From contig JAKVCM010000017.1 of NCBI GenBank assembly GCA_022448605.1, forward strand, positions 1 to 54,649: a DNA stretch of 54,649 nucleotides, written 5' to 3'. Of this stretch, positions 47,052-54,649 are shown piece by piece (within the stretch, counting starts at the first letter, position 1; each line of letters begins with the position of its first letter). Origin of the DNA: Puniceicoccaceae bacterium. GTDB taxonomy: Bacteria > Verrucomicrobiota > Verrucomicrobiia > Opitutales > Coraliomargaritaceae. Under the pieces are notes generated by a model. It saw only the letters and a program-made list of their open reading frames with translations, was not told where the DNA came from and ran no database searches. The translations under genes and the position numbers were made by a program.

Positions 47052-47519
47052 CTACTCGCAGATCGTTGCGGAAATGATCTTTTGCTCTTCGACGGGACGG
47101 TCACCTGCACCTTTTTTGACGCCTTCGAGTTTTTCGACGACATCCATGCCCTCAATGACTTCACCGAAGATTGTGTGGTTCATGTGCAGCCAGGGAGTTG
47201 CTGCGGTAGTGATGAAAAACTGGCTGCCGTTGGTGCCAGGACCCGCGTTAGCCATAGCTAGAATGCCTGCTTTGTCAAATTTAAGATCACGGGCGCATTC
47301 GTCTTCGAAGTTTTTGCCCCATATAGACTCACCTCCGCGGCCTGTTCCAGTGGGGTCGCCTCCTTGTATCATAAATTTTTCAATGATGCGGTGAAAAATG
47401 ACATCGTTGTAGTAACCATTTTTGCAGTGCGTTGTGAAGTTTTCACAGGTTTTAGGAGCAATGTCGGCAAAGAGGTCGAATGTGATAGAGCCTTGCGTGG
47501 TTTCAAGTGTGACTTTCAT
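47052..47519 (-). CDS. ppiB: Peptidyl-prolyl cis-trans isomerase, cyclophilin type
   Basis: Cytosolic prolyl isomerase that helps protein folding. The 155 residues have no signal peptide. Key active-site pieces are F-H-R-I-I-E-K-F-M-I-Q-G-G-D, G-T-N-G-S-Q-F-F-I-T and the G-K-N-F-E-D-E segment; W-L-H-M-N-H-T-I-F-G-E-V follows. Length and lack of an export signal fit PpiB rather than PpiA. It is followed by a 61-bp gap to the cobA-hemD gene's end side, on the same strand. Confidence 0.9.
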   Translation of the reverse strand: MKVTLETTQGSITFDLFADIAPKTCENFTTHCKNGYYNDVIFHRIIEKFMIQGGDPTGTGRGGESIWGKNFEDECARDLKFDKAGILAMANAGPGTNGSQFFITTAATPWLHMNHTIFGEVIEGMDVVEKLEGVKKGAGDRPVEEQKIISATICE

Positions 47520-47580
47520 AGTTTGAAGTATTAATTGGTTAGAAGTTAAGGGTAAGTCTTTCTTTAGGCATTGAGTATGC

Positions 47581-49110
47581 TCATTTTATTTGAGAGATTG
47601 CTTCAACAACGAAATGTTCTAAGCTGGCTTGAGTGGCCTCGAATGCAACTGGAACTTTGAGTTCATTCAGGGTTTTTGTGGTGAGAGGGCCGATACTACC
47701 GAAGGCGGGCTTGCGGGCCCCAGGCTCTAGCTTGAGCGACTCGTGTTGCTCGACAAAAGATTTGGCAGTAGAGGAACTGGTGAAGAGCACGGCGTCGGCA
47801 CCTTCCTTTCGAAAGCGTTCGGCGGAGGGTTCTTGGCTGAGGTCGGTCTTTCTGGTTCTATAGAGGGGTAAGGTATCGACGATGGCACGACCTTCGTCGG
47901 ATTCTAGGCGTTCGACAAGGCATTCACGGTTTTGGTTGCCCGTCACGATTAGTAACTGAACGCTTTCGACACCTTCGTTTTCGATCAGTTCTGCGGCTAG
48001 GGCATCCGCGTTAGCCTGTTTTGGTATGAGGTCGACCTTGAGCTTATGTTTCTCGATCTCACTCGCAGTGGCGGCCCCAACGGCGGCGATTCGCATGGGG
48101 CCGAGGCAACGGATATCGTCGTAAGCTTTATAAAAAAGTTCAAAAAAGTTTTTAACGCCATTCGCACTAGTGAAGATGATCCATTCGTAAACAGCGATAC
48201 CTGCGAGAACTTCGCTAACTCGTTGGCCATCGTAATGTTGCTCTACTGATATGAAAGGAAGCTCGATAACTTCAGCACCTTGCTCGGAAAGCATTTGTGT
48301 TAGCTGACCAGCCTGTTCACGGGCACGCGTGACAACGATACGTTTGCCAAAGAGTGGGCGACCTTCAAACCATTCGGCTTTAGAGCGATGGGCAACGACT
48401 TCGCCGATAATGATCATAGCAGGTGCCCCGAGACCTGAAGCCTCGAGGTCTTCTACAATGGTATCGAGGGTACCATAAACGGAGCGTTGCCGGTTGAGTG
48501 TGGCCCATTCAACAATAGCTATGGGTGTGGCGCCAGCCATGCCGCCTTCTTTTAGTTCGCTCGTAATTCGTGGCAGTTGACCGACACCCATGTATAGACA
48601 AAGCGTGCCTTTAGTTTTGGCGTATACTCGAAAGTCGATGCTGAGCGTGTGTTTCTCCGGATTTTCATGGCCAGTTAGAAAGGTAATAGCAGAGCTGTAA
48701 TCTCTGTGGGACAGAGGGATGCCAGCGTAAGCAGCCGTCGCAAGGGCAGCAGTCACGCCCGGAACGATCTCAAAGGGTATTTTATCGATTTGCAGCTCGT
48801 CAATTTCTTCGCCGCCGCGTCCGAATACGAAGGGATCGCCACCTTTGAGGCGGACGACCTGTTTACCTTTGATGGCGCTGCCTACAAGGATCTCTTCGAT
48901 CTCATCTTGTGGTATGGAGTGACGGCCTGCGCTTTTACCCACGTAGATTCTCTCGCAATCTGGTTTTGCCCAATCGAGTATTTTGGAGTTGGCGAGATAG
49001 TCGTAAACGATGACATCAGCAAGCTCGATGAGCTCGCGCGCGCGGACAGTAACGAGCCCGGGATCGCCAGGGCCTGCTCCAATTAGATAAACCTTTCCTT
49101 GGATTGGCAT
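47581..49110 (-). CDS. cobA-hemD: Fused uroporphyrinogen-III C-methyltransferase / uroporphyrinogen-III synthase
   Basis: A 509-residue two-enzyme protein. Residues about 1-245 form the SAM-dependent methyltransferase that makes precorrin-2 ([36 protein letters not shown]). Residues about 255-509 form HemD, which cyclises hydroxymethylbilane ([13 protein letters not shown] and late [10 protein letters not shown]). The fusion hands uroporphyrinogen III from synthesis to methylation, toward siroheme, heme d1 or cobalamin. It starts one base after the hemC stop, so both are co-translated. Confidence 0.93.
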   Translation of the reverse strand: MPIQGKVYLIGAGPGDPGLVTVRARELIELADVIVYDYLANSKILDWAKPDCERIYVGKSAGRHSIPQDEIEEILVGSAIKGKQVVRLKGGDPFVFGRGGEEIDELQIDKIPFEIVPGVTAALATAAYAGIPLSHRDYSSAITFLTGHENPEKHTLSIDFRVYAKTKGTLCLYMGVGQLPRITSELKEGGMAGATPIAIVEWATLNRQRSVYGTLDTIVEDLEASGLGAPAMIIIGEVVAHRSKAEWFEGRPLFGKRIVVTRAREQAGQLTQMLSEQGAEVIELPFISVEQHYDGQRVSEVLAGIAVYEWIIFTSANGVKNFFELFYKAYDDIRCLGPMRIAAVGAATASEIEKHKLKVDLIPKQANADALAAELIENEGVESVQLLIVTGNQNRECLVERLESDEGRAIVDTLPLYRTRKTDLSQEPSAERFRKEGADAVLFTSSSTAKSFVEQHESLKLEPGARKPAFGSIGPLTTKTLNELKVPVAFEATQASLEHFVVEAISQIK

Positions 49111-49111
49111 A

Positions 49112-49969
49112 TTAAATTATACGGAGTTGATCCATAATAACATCGACCTCGTGTTCAACCTGGTCGATTGCCGTTAGCGTGATCTCGAAGGTACGGTGAC
49201 CGACTTTTGGGTGATAAATTTGAAAGGTATTTTTATTATAATAAGCACCCACAGGAATCTGGCAACCACTACCGAGTCGTTTTAAGAAAGCTTTTTCTAA
49301 AGTGACGGCTAGTTTAGTTTCATTGCAGAAGAGGTCTTTATATTTGGAGAGGTCTTCGGTACGGCATTGCACAGCAATAGCTGCTTGGCCAGGGGCGGGT
49401 ACGACTTGCTCGATGGAGAGCTCAATGAACTCGAGGCCTTCGAAGGCCGTGATATTTAAGCGATCGAGACCGGCTGCAGCAAGCAGGCTAGCCTCGTATT
49501 CGCCGCCCGCGATTTTACGCAGGCGAGTATCGATACTCCCTCGGATTGTCGTCCATTTTGCATCTGGGTAGAGGAGGCCAACTTGAACTTGGCGACGTGG
49601 GCTACTAGATGCGATGATTTGTGGATTGGGAGAGTCTTTGCGATGGACGAGGACGTCATTGACTCGAGCCCGAGACAGATAGCCAGCGATGGCAAGACCC
49701 TCGGGCAAGGCCGTCGGCATGTCCTTAGCACTGTGAATTGCGAGCTCGGCTCGTCTCTCGAAAAGTGCTTCTTCCAGCTCTTTGGTAAAAAGCCCGATTC
49801 CGCCGCGTTTTTCGAGTGACCAGTTAAGACGTTCGTCTATTTTTGTATTGAGTTCGAGATTGTCAAAGCGTTGCTCGGGTAGCTTTTCTACCAAGTAGGC
49901 GCGCACCATAGCAGTCTGCTTCAGAGCAAGCGGACTTTTGCGAGTTGCGATGAGTGTAGATGTGGTCAT
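49112..49969 (-). CDS. hemC: Hydroxymethylbilane synthase
   Basis: Polymerises four porphobilinogen units to hydroxymethylbilane. The 285 residues open with L-I-A-T-R-K-S-P-L-A-L-K-Q. H-S-A-K-D-M-P-T is near residue 80 (catalytic aspartate), followed by S-S-S-P-R-R-Q-V-Q and R-G-S-I-D-T-R-L. The dipyrromethane cofactor cysteine is in L-G-S-G-C-Q-I-P-V-G. It is slightly short at the C-terminus, which is common. Its direct downstream partner is the cobA-hemD fusion, the next step in the pathway. Confidence 0.94.
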   Translation of the reverse strand: MTTSTLIATRKSPLALKQTAMVRAYLVEKLPEQRFDNLELNTKIDERLNWSLEKRGGIGLFTKELEEALFERRAELAIHSAKDMPTALPEGLAIAGYLSRARVNDVLVHRKDSPNPQIIASSSPRRQVQVGLLYPDAKWTTIRGSIDTRLRKIAGGEYEASLLAAAGLDRLNITAFEGLEFIELSIEQVVPAPGQAAIAVQCRTEDLSKYKDLFCNETKLAVTLEKAFLKRLGSGCQIPVGAYYNKNTFQIYHPKVGHRTFEITLTAIDQVEHEVDVIMDQLRII

Positions 49970-49975
49970 AAACTA

Positions 49976-50009
49976 AAAAGCGGTCGTCAGACTATTCCGA
50001 CGACCGCTT
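49976..50009 (-). terminator. Intrinsic terminator of ilvC
   Basis: Perfect 11-bp stem (49978-49988 with 49999-50009, core G-C-G-G-T-C-G-T-C) with a 10-nt loop, followed by a T-rich run on the minus strand. It lies 23 bp after ilvC, just before the hemC start, and separates the two operons. Confidence 0.9.
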
Positions 50010-50031
50010 GAAGTTTCAAATATGAAATTGC

Positions 50032-51060
<1,029 letters not shown>

Positions 51061-51159
51061 ATTTATAGTTGTTTGTGGAAGTGGACTCACTCCCTTGGTT
51101 AATGAAAATTAATTATAATAACTGATGTAGTTCCAATTGTGATATAGAGGTAAAACTTA

Positions 51160-51633
51160 TTATCCGCGCTTGAGTGCGAGGTTGCCGGTACGAGCCATCT
51201 CGATGATTCCATAGGGCTCGACCAAGTTGAGAAATGCCGTTACTTTGTTGCCATTTCCCGTCATCTCGATGTTAACACTTCCTGGGGCAACATCTATGAT
51301 CTTAGCACGAAATATATCGCAGATTTGCATGAGTTCGGAGCGCTGGCCTGCAGATGCGGTGACTTTGAGCATGACCAGTTCGCGCTCTGTCGCTTGGCCA
51401 TCAGCAAAGTCTGTAACTTCAAGCACATTGATTAGTTTGTTAACCTGCTTGATCGCTTGATCGAGGTTGTCACTGTCGCCCACGATAGTCGCAGTAATGC
51501 GCGAAAGTTTGTTATCCAGCATTGGCCCCACATTCAGAGTTTCGATGTTAAAACCGCGACCGCTGAACATTCCAGCAATGCGTGCAAGAACTCCGAATTT
51601 ATTTTCGACGAGAATTGATATAATGTGGCGCAT
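51160..51633 (-). CDS. ilvH: Acetolactate synthase small (regulatory) subunit
   Basis: Valine-sensitive regulatory subunit that activates and stabilises the catalytic subunit IlvB. The 157 residues start with an ACT domain (about 1-75: H-I-I-S-I-L-V-E-N-K-F-G-V-L-A-R-I-A-G-M-F, then G-R-G-F-N-I-E-T-L). The C-terminal ALS_ss domain follows. The catalytic subunit gene ilvB, normally just upstream, is absent; a tRNA-Val gene occupies that place. ilvC is directly downstream. Confidence 0.94.
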   Translation of the reverse strand: MRHIISILVENKFGVLARIAGMFSGRGFNIETLNVGPMLDNKLSRITATIVGDSDNLDQAIKQVNKLINVLEVTDFADGQATERELVMLKVTASAGQRSELMQICDIFRAKIIDVAPGSVNIEMTGNGNKVTAFLNLVEPYGIIEMARTGNLALKRG

Positions 51634-51678
51634 GATGGAACGGGGATTGATTACTTAACTTCCAATTCGACGTTAATA

Positions 51679-51755
51679 TGGTAGACGGTGAGGGATTCGA
51701 ACCCACGACCCCTTCGGTGTAAACGAAGTGCTCTAACCAACTGAGCTAACCGTCC
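51679..51755 (-). tRNA. tRNA-Val (anticodon UAC)
   Basis: A 77-nt cloverleaf including an encoded CCA (51679-51681). Arms on the minus strand: acceptor G-G-A-C-G-G-T / A-C-C-G-T-C-T, D arm G-C-T-C...G-A-G-C, anticodon stem C-T-T-C-G / C-G-A-A-G with loop T-T-T-A-C-A-C, and T loop T-T-C-G-A-A-T. The anticodon is TAC, valine. Two oddities: the acceptor closes with a G1-U72 wobble, and the T stem (G-T-G-G-G / C-C-C-T-C) has one U-U mismatch. The molecule still looks functional. Confidence 0.93.
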
Positions 51756-51885
51756 AATTTTTGAGAGAACGGAAAAGATGCCGCAGCGGATAAGTGAATC
51801 AAGCCTATTTTTTGGACTAAATCAGATCGAAAGATTATTTCCCAGTTGTTTCCTCATGCGTCGAGGCATCCGGATACGTATCGCC

Positions 51886-54405
51886 CTAGGCATCTCCAAT
51901 AATTGCTCCTTCCTCGCCGGACTGTTCCTCCTCGCTCGCGATGACTTTGCTAATGCCGATCAGTTCGTCCTTTTCAGCTAGGTTGACTAGCTTGACACCG
52001 CTGGCGGCGCGACCGGTTACGCGGACGGTGTTGATCGGACTGCGAACGGCTTGGCCTTTTTTGGTGAACATCATGATCTCGTCTTCTTCAGCCACGCTGA
52101 GTGCGCCTGCGACCTTATCGGATTTAATGGCTATGATACCAGAACCACCGCGTGATTGTACGCGGTAGTCGCTGAACTCTGTGCGCTTACCAAGGCCATT
52201 GGCGCCAGCGATGAGGAGTAGCTTCTTAGTTGTGACTTCCTTGCCTTTGAGTGGCGCATGCTCTGCAGTTTGGTTGACGATCTCAATCGCGACGACCTTA
52301 TCCTTCTCTGTCTTTAATTTGATTCCCCGAACGCCACGTGTCGCACGACCTTGGTCTCGAAGGTCTGTTTCAGGAAAGCGAATCGATTGAGCGTTGCTTG
52401 TCACTAGGAGTAAGTCGTCGTTACCGCTGGTTAGTCTTGCACCTATGAGTTTGTCGCCCTCATCGATTTTTATGCCAATGAGGCCACCTTTCCGGTGGTT
52501 CTTATAGTCGGATAACAATGTCTTCTTGGTAACACCCTTTTGCGTGGCGAGGACGATACGTTGCTCGGATTCAGCAAATTCTTTGATGCAAATCATGGCG
52601 GCGATCTTCTCGCCGGCTTGTAGCTCAATTATGTTGGCGATAGCACGGCCTTTAGCCGTGCGACTGCCTTCAGGTATGTGATACACCTTTTCAACATAAA
52701 CACGCCCGTTATTCATAAAGAACATAATGTAGTCGTGCGTGGATGCGGTGAAGAGGTGCTCGACAAAATCGTCCTCATATTGACCGGAACCGATTACACC
52801 CTTTCCACCACGTTTCTGAGAACGGTATTCGTCGAGAGAAGTACGCTTCATGAAGCCCTTGTGCGTGATCGTGATCATGCATCCTTCGTTTGGTATGATG
52901 TCTTCCATTGATAGGTCACCATCAATGGAGAGGATCTTAGAACGGCGAGGGTTGCCGTATTTATCCTTCATTTCGTTGAGTTCTTCTTTGATCACCATGA
53001 GTAGCTTTTGCTCACTGTCGAGGATTGAGCGTAGCTCTTCGATCACGGCCATGAGGGCGAGATACTCTTCTTCGATTTTACCGCGCTCCATGCCGGTGAG
53101 TTGGTAGAGGCGTAGTTCGAGAATGGCAGTAGTCTGTATCTCCGAGAGTGGATACCTTGACATGAGAGATTTCTTAGCCTCTTCGCGATTTTTAGATGCA
53201 CGAATGATTTTCACGAAGTCATCCATGTTATCGAGGGCGATCTTATAACCTTCAAGAATGTGAGCGCGGGCTTCAGCTTTACGCAGGCGAAAGGTGGTGC
53301 GGCGGTAGATGACCTCACGGCGGTGGTCAATGTAGCAAGTGAGCATCTCTTTCATGTTCATTTGCTTAGGACGACGGTTGTCGAGCGCTAGGAGAATAAC
53401 ACCAAAGGAACTTTCGAGTGGTGTGCTTTTGTAGAGCTGGTTGATAATTACGCGTGGAATTGCACCGCGTTTGAGCTCGATCACTATGCGTGTAGTTTCA
53501 GTCGATTCGTCGCGTAAGTCAGAGATGCCGTCGATGGCTTTCTCTTTGATCAAGTCGGCGATGCGGATGACAAGGGAGGCACGGTTTACATTATAAGGAA
53601 TCGCTGAGATAATAATCTCTTCCTTGCCCCCGCTCTCGACGACCTCGGCGATTCCGCGCGTGCGGACAATACCGCGGCCGGTCTTGAGGTAGTTATCGAT
53701 ACCCATCTTACCGTGGATGAAGCCGCCGCCGGGAAAGTCGGGGCCCGGTATGATTTTAATCAAATCATCGAGTTCAATCTTTGGGTTGTCGATGATGGCG
53801 ACAGTTGCGTCTATAATCTCATGGAGATTGTGCGGCGGAATGTTAGTAGTCATACCAACAGCGATACCAGTCGAACCATTCATTAGAAGGTTTGGTAGTG
53901 AGGCTGGCAGGACGGATGGTTCGGTTGAGCTTTCCTTATAATTAGGCACGAAGTCGACTGTGTCTTCGTCGATATCTTTGAGCAGATCCTCGGCGATACC
54001 TTCCAGCTTACACTCGGTATAGCGATAGGCGGCGGCGGAATCGCCGTCGATGGAGCCGAAGTTGCCTTGCGGCACAATCAATGGGTAACGCATGACCCAA
54101 TGCTGTGCGAGGCGGACCAGAGTATCGTAAACCGAGCTGTCGCCGTGTGGGTGGTAGTTCTTCAAAACTTCCCCAACTACGCCGGCGCATTTATCGAAGG
54201 GACGGTTATGGAGTAGACCTTCGCGCAACATGGCGTAGAGAATACGCCTTTGCACGGGCTTGAGCCCGTCGCGAGCGTCGGGCAGGGCGCGGCTAACGAT
54301 GACAGACATCGAATAGTCGATGTAAGCCGTCTGCATGATCTCGGTGATGTTGGTAAGTTCCGCGTGTGTATGTTCGGGATTGTGTGGTGTGAGTTCTTCG
54401 GACAT
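51886..54405 (-). CDS. gyrA: DNA gyrase subunit A
   Basis: Breakage-and-rejoining subunit of DNA gyrase. The 839 residues have the winged-helix active site with tyrosine in A-A-A-Y-R-Y-T-E. The quinolone-determining loop is [10 protein letters not shown], with Ser and Asp at the two classic positions, so no resistance-type change is seen. The C-terminal pinwheel (about 500-820) includes the GyrA box Q-K-R-G-G-K-G, needed for DNA wrapping and negative supercoiling, which argues for GyrA over ParC. gyrB lies directly upstream on the same strand across a 108-bp AT-rich gap. Confidence 0.96.
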   Translation of the reverse strand: MSEELTPHNPEHTHAELTNITEIMQTAYIDYSMSVIVSRALPDARDGLKPVQRRILYAMLREGLLHNRPFDKCAGVVGEVLKNYHPHGDSSVYDTLVRLAQHWVMRYPLIVPQGNFGSIDGDSAAAYRYTECKLEGIAEDLLKDIDEDTVDFVPNYKESSTEPSVLPASLPNLLMNGSTGIAVGMTTNIPPHNLHEIIDATVAIIDNPKIELDDLIKIIPGPDFPGGGFIHGKMGIDNYLKTGRGIVRTRGIAEVVESGGKEEIIISAIPYNVNRASLVIRIADLIKEKAIDGISDLRDESTETTRIVIELKRGAIPRVIINQLYKSTPLESSFGVILLALDNRRPKQMNMKEMLTCYIDHRREVIYRRTTFRLRKAEARAHILEGYKIALDNMDDFVKIIRASKNREEAKKSLMSRYPLSEIQTTAILELRLYQLTGMERGKIEEEYLALMAVIEELRSILDSEQKLLMVIKEELNEMKDKYGNPRRSKILSIDGDLSMEDIIPNEGCMITITHKGFMKRTSLDEYRSQKRGGKGVIGSGQYEDDFVEHLFTASTHDYIMFFMNNGRVYVEKVYHIPEGSRTAKGRAIANIIELQAGEKIAAMICIKEFAESEQRIVLATQKGVTKKTLLSDYKNHRKGGLIGIKIDEGDKLIGARLTSGNDDLLLVTSNAQSIRFPETDLRDQGRATRGVRGIKLKTEKDKVVAIEIVNQTAEHAPLKGKEVTTKKLLLIAGANGLGKRTEFSDYRVQSRGGSGIIAIKSDKVAGALSVAEEDEIMMFTKKGQAVRSPINTVRVTGRAASGVKLVNLAEKDELIGISKVIASEEEQSGEEGAIIGDA

Positions 54406-54513
54406 GGGATTTTAAAACGTTGCTTTAAAGAATTAAAATAAGGAATTAAGAATGAGGAAGTTACTCCGTTCAGTCGCCCTGATTAATTTTCAACTCCTAA
54501 TTATTAATTAATT

Positions 54514-54649
54514 TTAGACATCAAGGTGAGCTACATTGAGTGCATTATCTTCGATGAATGCGCGGCGACTGGGGACGTCTTCGCCCATTAACATGGAGAA
54601 TATGCCGTCGGCCATGGCGGCGTCTGCGATATCTACCTTTAGTAGTCGA
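54514..54649 (-). CDS. gyrB: DNA gyrase subunit B, C-terminal fragment
   Basis: Only the last ~45 codons are in the window; the gene runs off the right edge. The visible end, I-F-S-M-L-M-G-E-D-V-P-S-R-R-A-F-I-E-D-N followed by A-L-N-V-A-H-L-D-V, is the conserved GyrB terminus in the TOPRIM-tail region. Its place just before gyrA supports GyrB over ParE. Confidence 0.93.
   Translation of the reverse strand, partial: RLLKVDIADAAMADGIFSMLMGEDVPSRRAFIEDNALNVAHLDV

Overview
The window looks like ordinary chromosome from a Gram-negative, heterotrophic bacterium. My best guess is the PVC group, Verrucomicrobiota, class Opitutia (Puniceicoccales or Coraliomargarita-like). This is inferred from the gene mix: outer-membrane functions (LpxI, a TonB-like protein, lipoproteins) next to an mcsA-mcsB-clpC operon, a PF07399-type antiporter, a FecR-domain protein and a DabAB inorganic-carbon pump. 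I see no phage, IS element, CRISPR array, plasmid gene or rRNA. One tRNA gene, tRNA-Val(UAC), is present. Both ends cut genes: the tail of a carbon-nitrogen hydrolase on the left and the 3' end of gyrB on the right.

Left part (1-14.7 kb). A minus-strand operon, nadE-hemL-rpe, covers NAD synthesis, the first committed tetrapyrrole step and the pentose phosphate pathway. It is followed by maf with a TonB-like protein, an RluA-type pseudouridine synthase, pyruvate phosphate dikinase with a basic tail and its own terminator, tatC, a small membrane protein, a tlyA-mscS pair and rsmJ.

Centre (14.7-34.3 kb). A NhaR-like LysR regulator diverges from dabB-dabA, the two-subunit inorganic carbon transporter. 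Next comes a probable copper operon: a Sco-like protein with a C-x5-C site, a membrane-anchored protein with two HxHP motifs, and a small membrane protein. Then follow lpxI, leuS with a FecR-domain gene, a secreted coiled-coil protein, and a Na+/H+ antiporter. The gene after the antiporter is broken by a three-copy 10-bp tandem repeat; one or four copies would restore the frame. The segment ends with cvfB, an ispA-type prenyltransferase and several membrane or secreted proteins of unknown function.

Right part (34.3-54.6 kb). This holds ilvE, then the protein-arginine-phosphorylation operon mcsA-mcsB-clpC without ctsR, acs, a divergent pair (membrane protein and stand-alone coaB), an NtrB-like histidine kinase, an HNH nuclease, a lipoprotein, a MenH-like hydrolase and a cyclophilin. 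The minus-strand end carries hemC with a cobA-hemD fusion, then tRNA-Val, ilvH and ilvC, and finally gyrB-gyrA. Together with hemL at the left end, these supply most of the early steps from glutamyl-tRNA to uroporphyrinogen III and precorrin-2. ilvC, ilvH and ilvE supply branched-chain amino acid steps, but ilvB is not in the window.

The observations most worth a second look are the repeat-disrupted gene at 29.5-30.2 kb, the DabAB/NhaR-like locus with its copper-protein neighbours, the mcsA-mcsB-clpC operon, and a potentially switchable leader RNA before cvfB.
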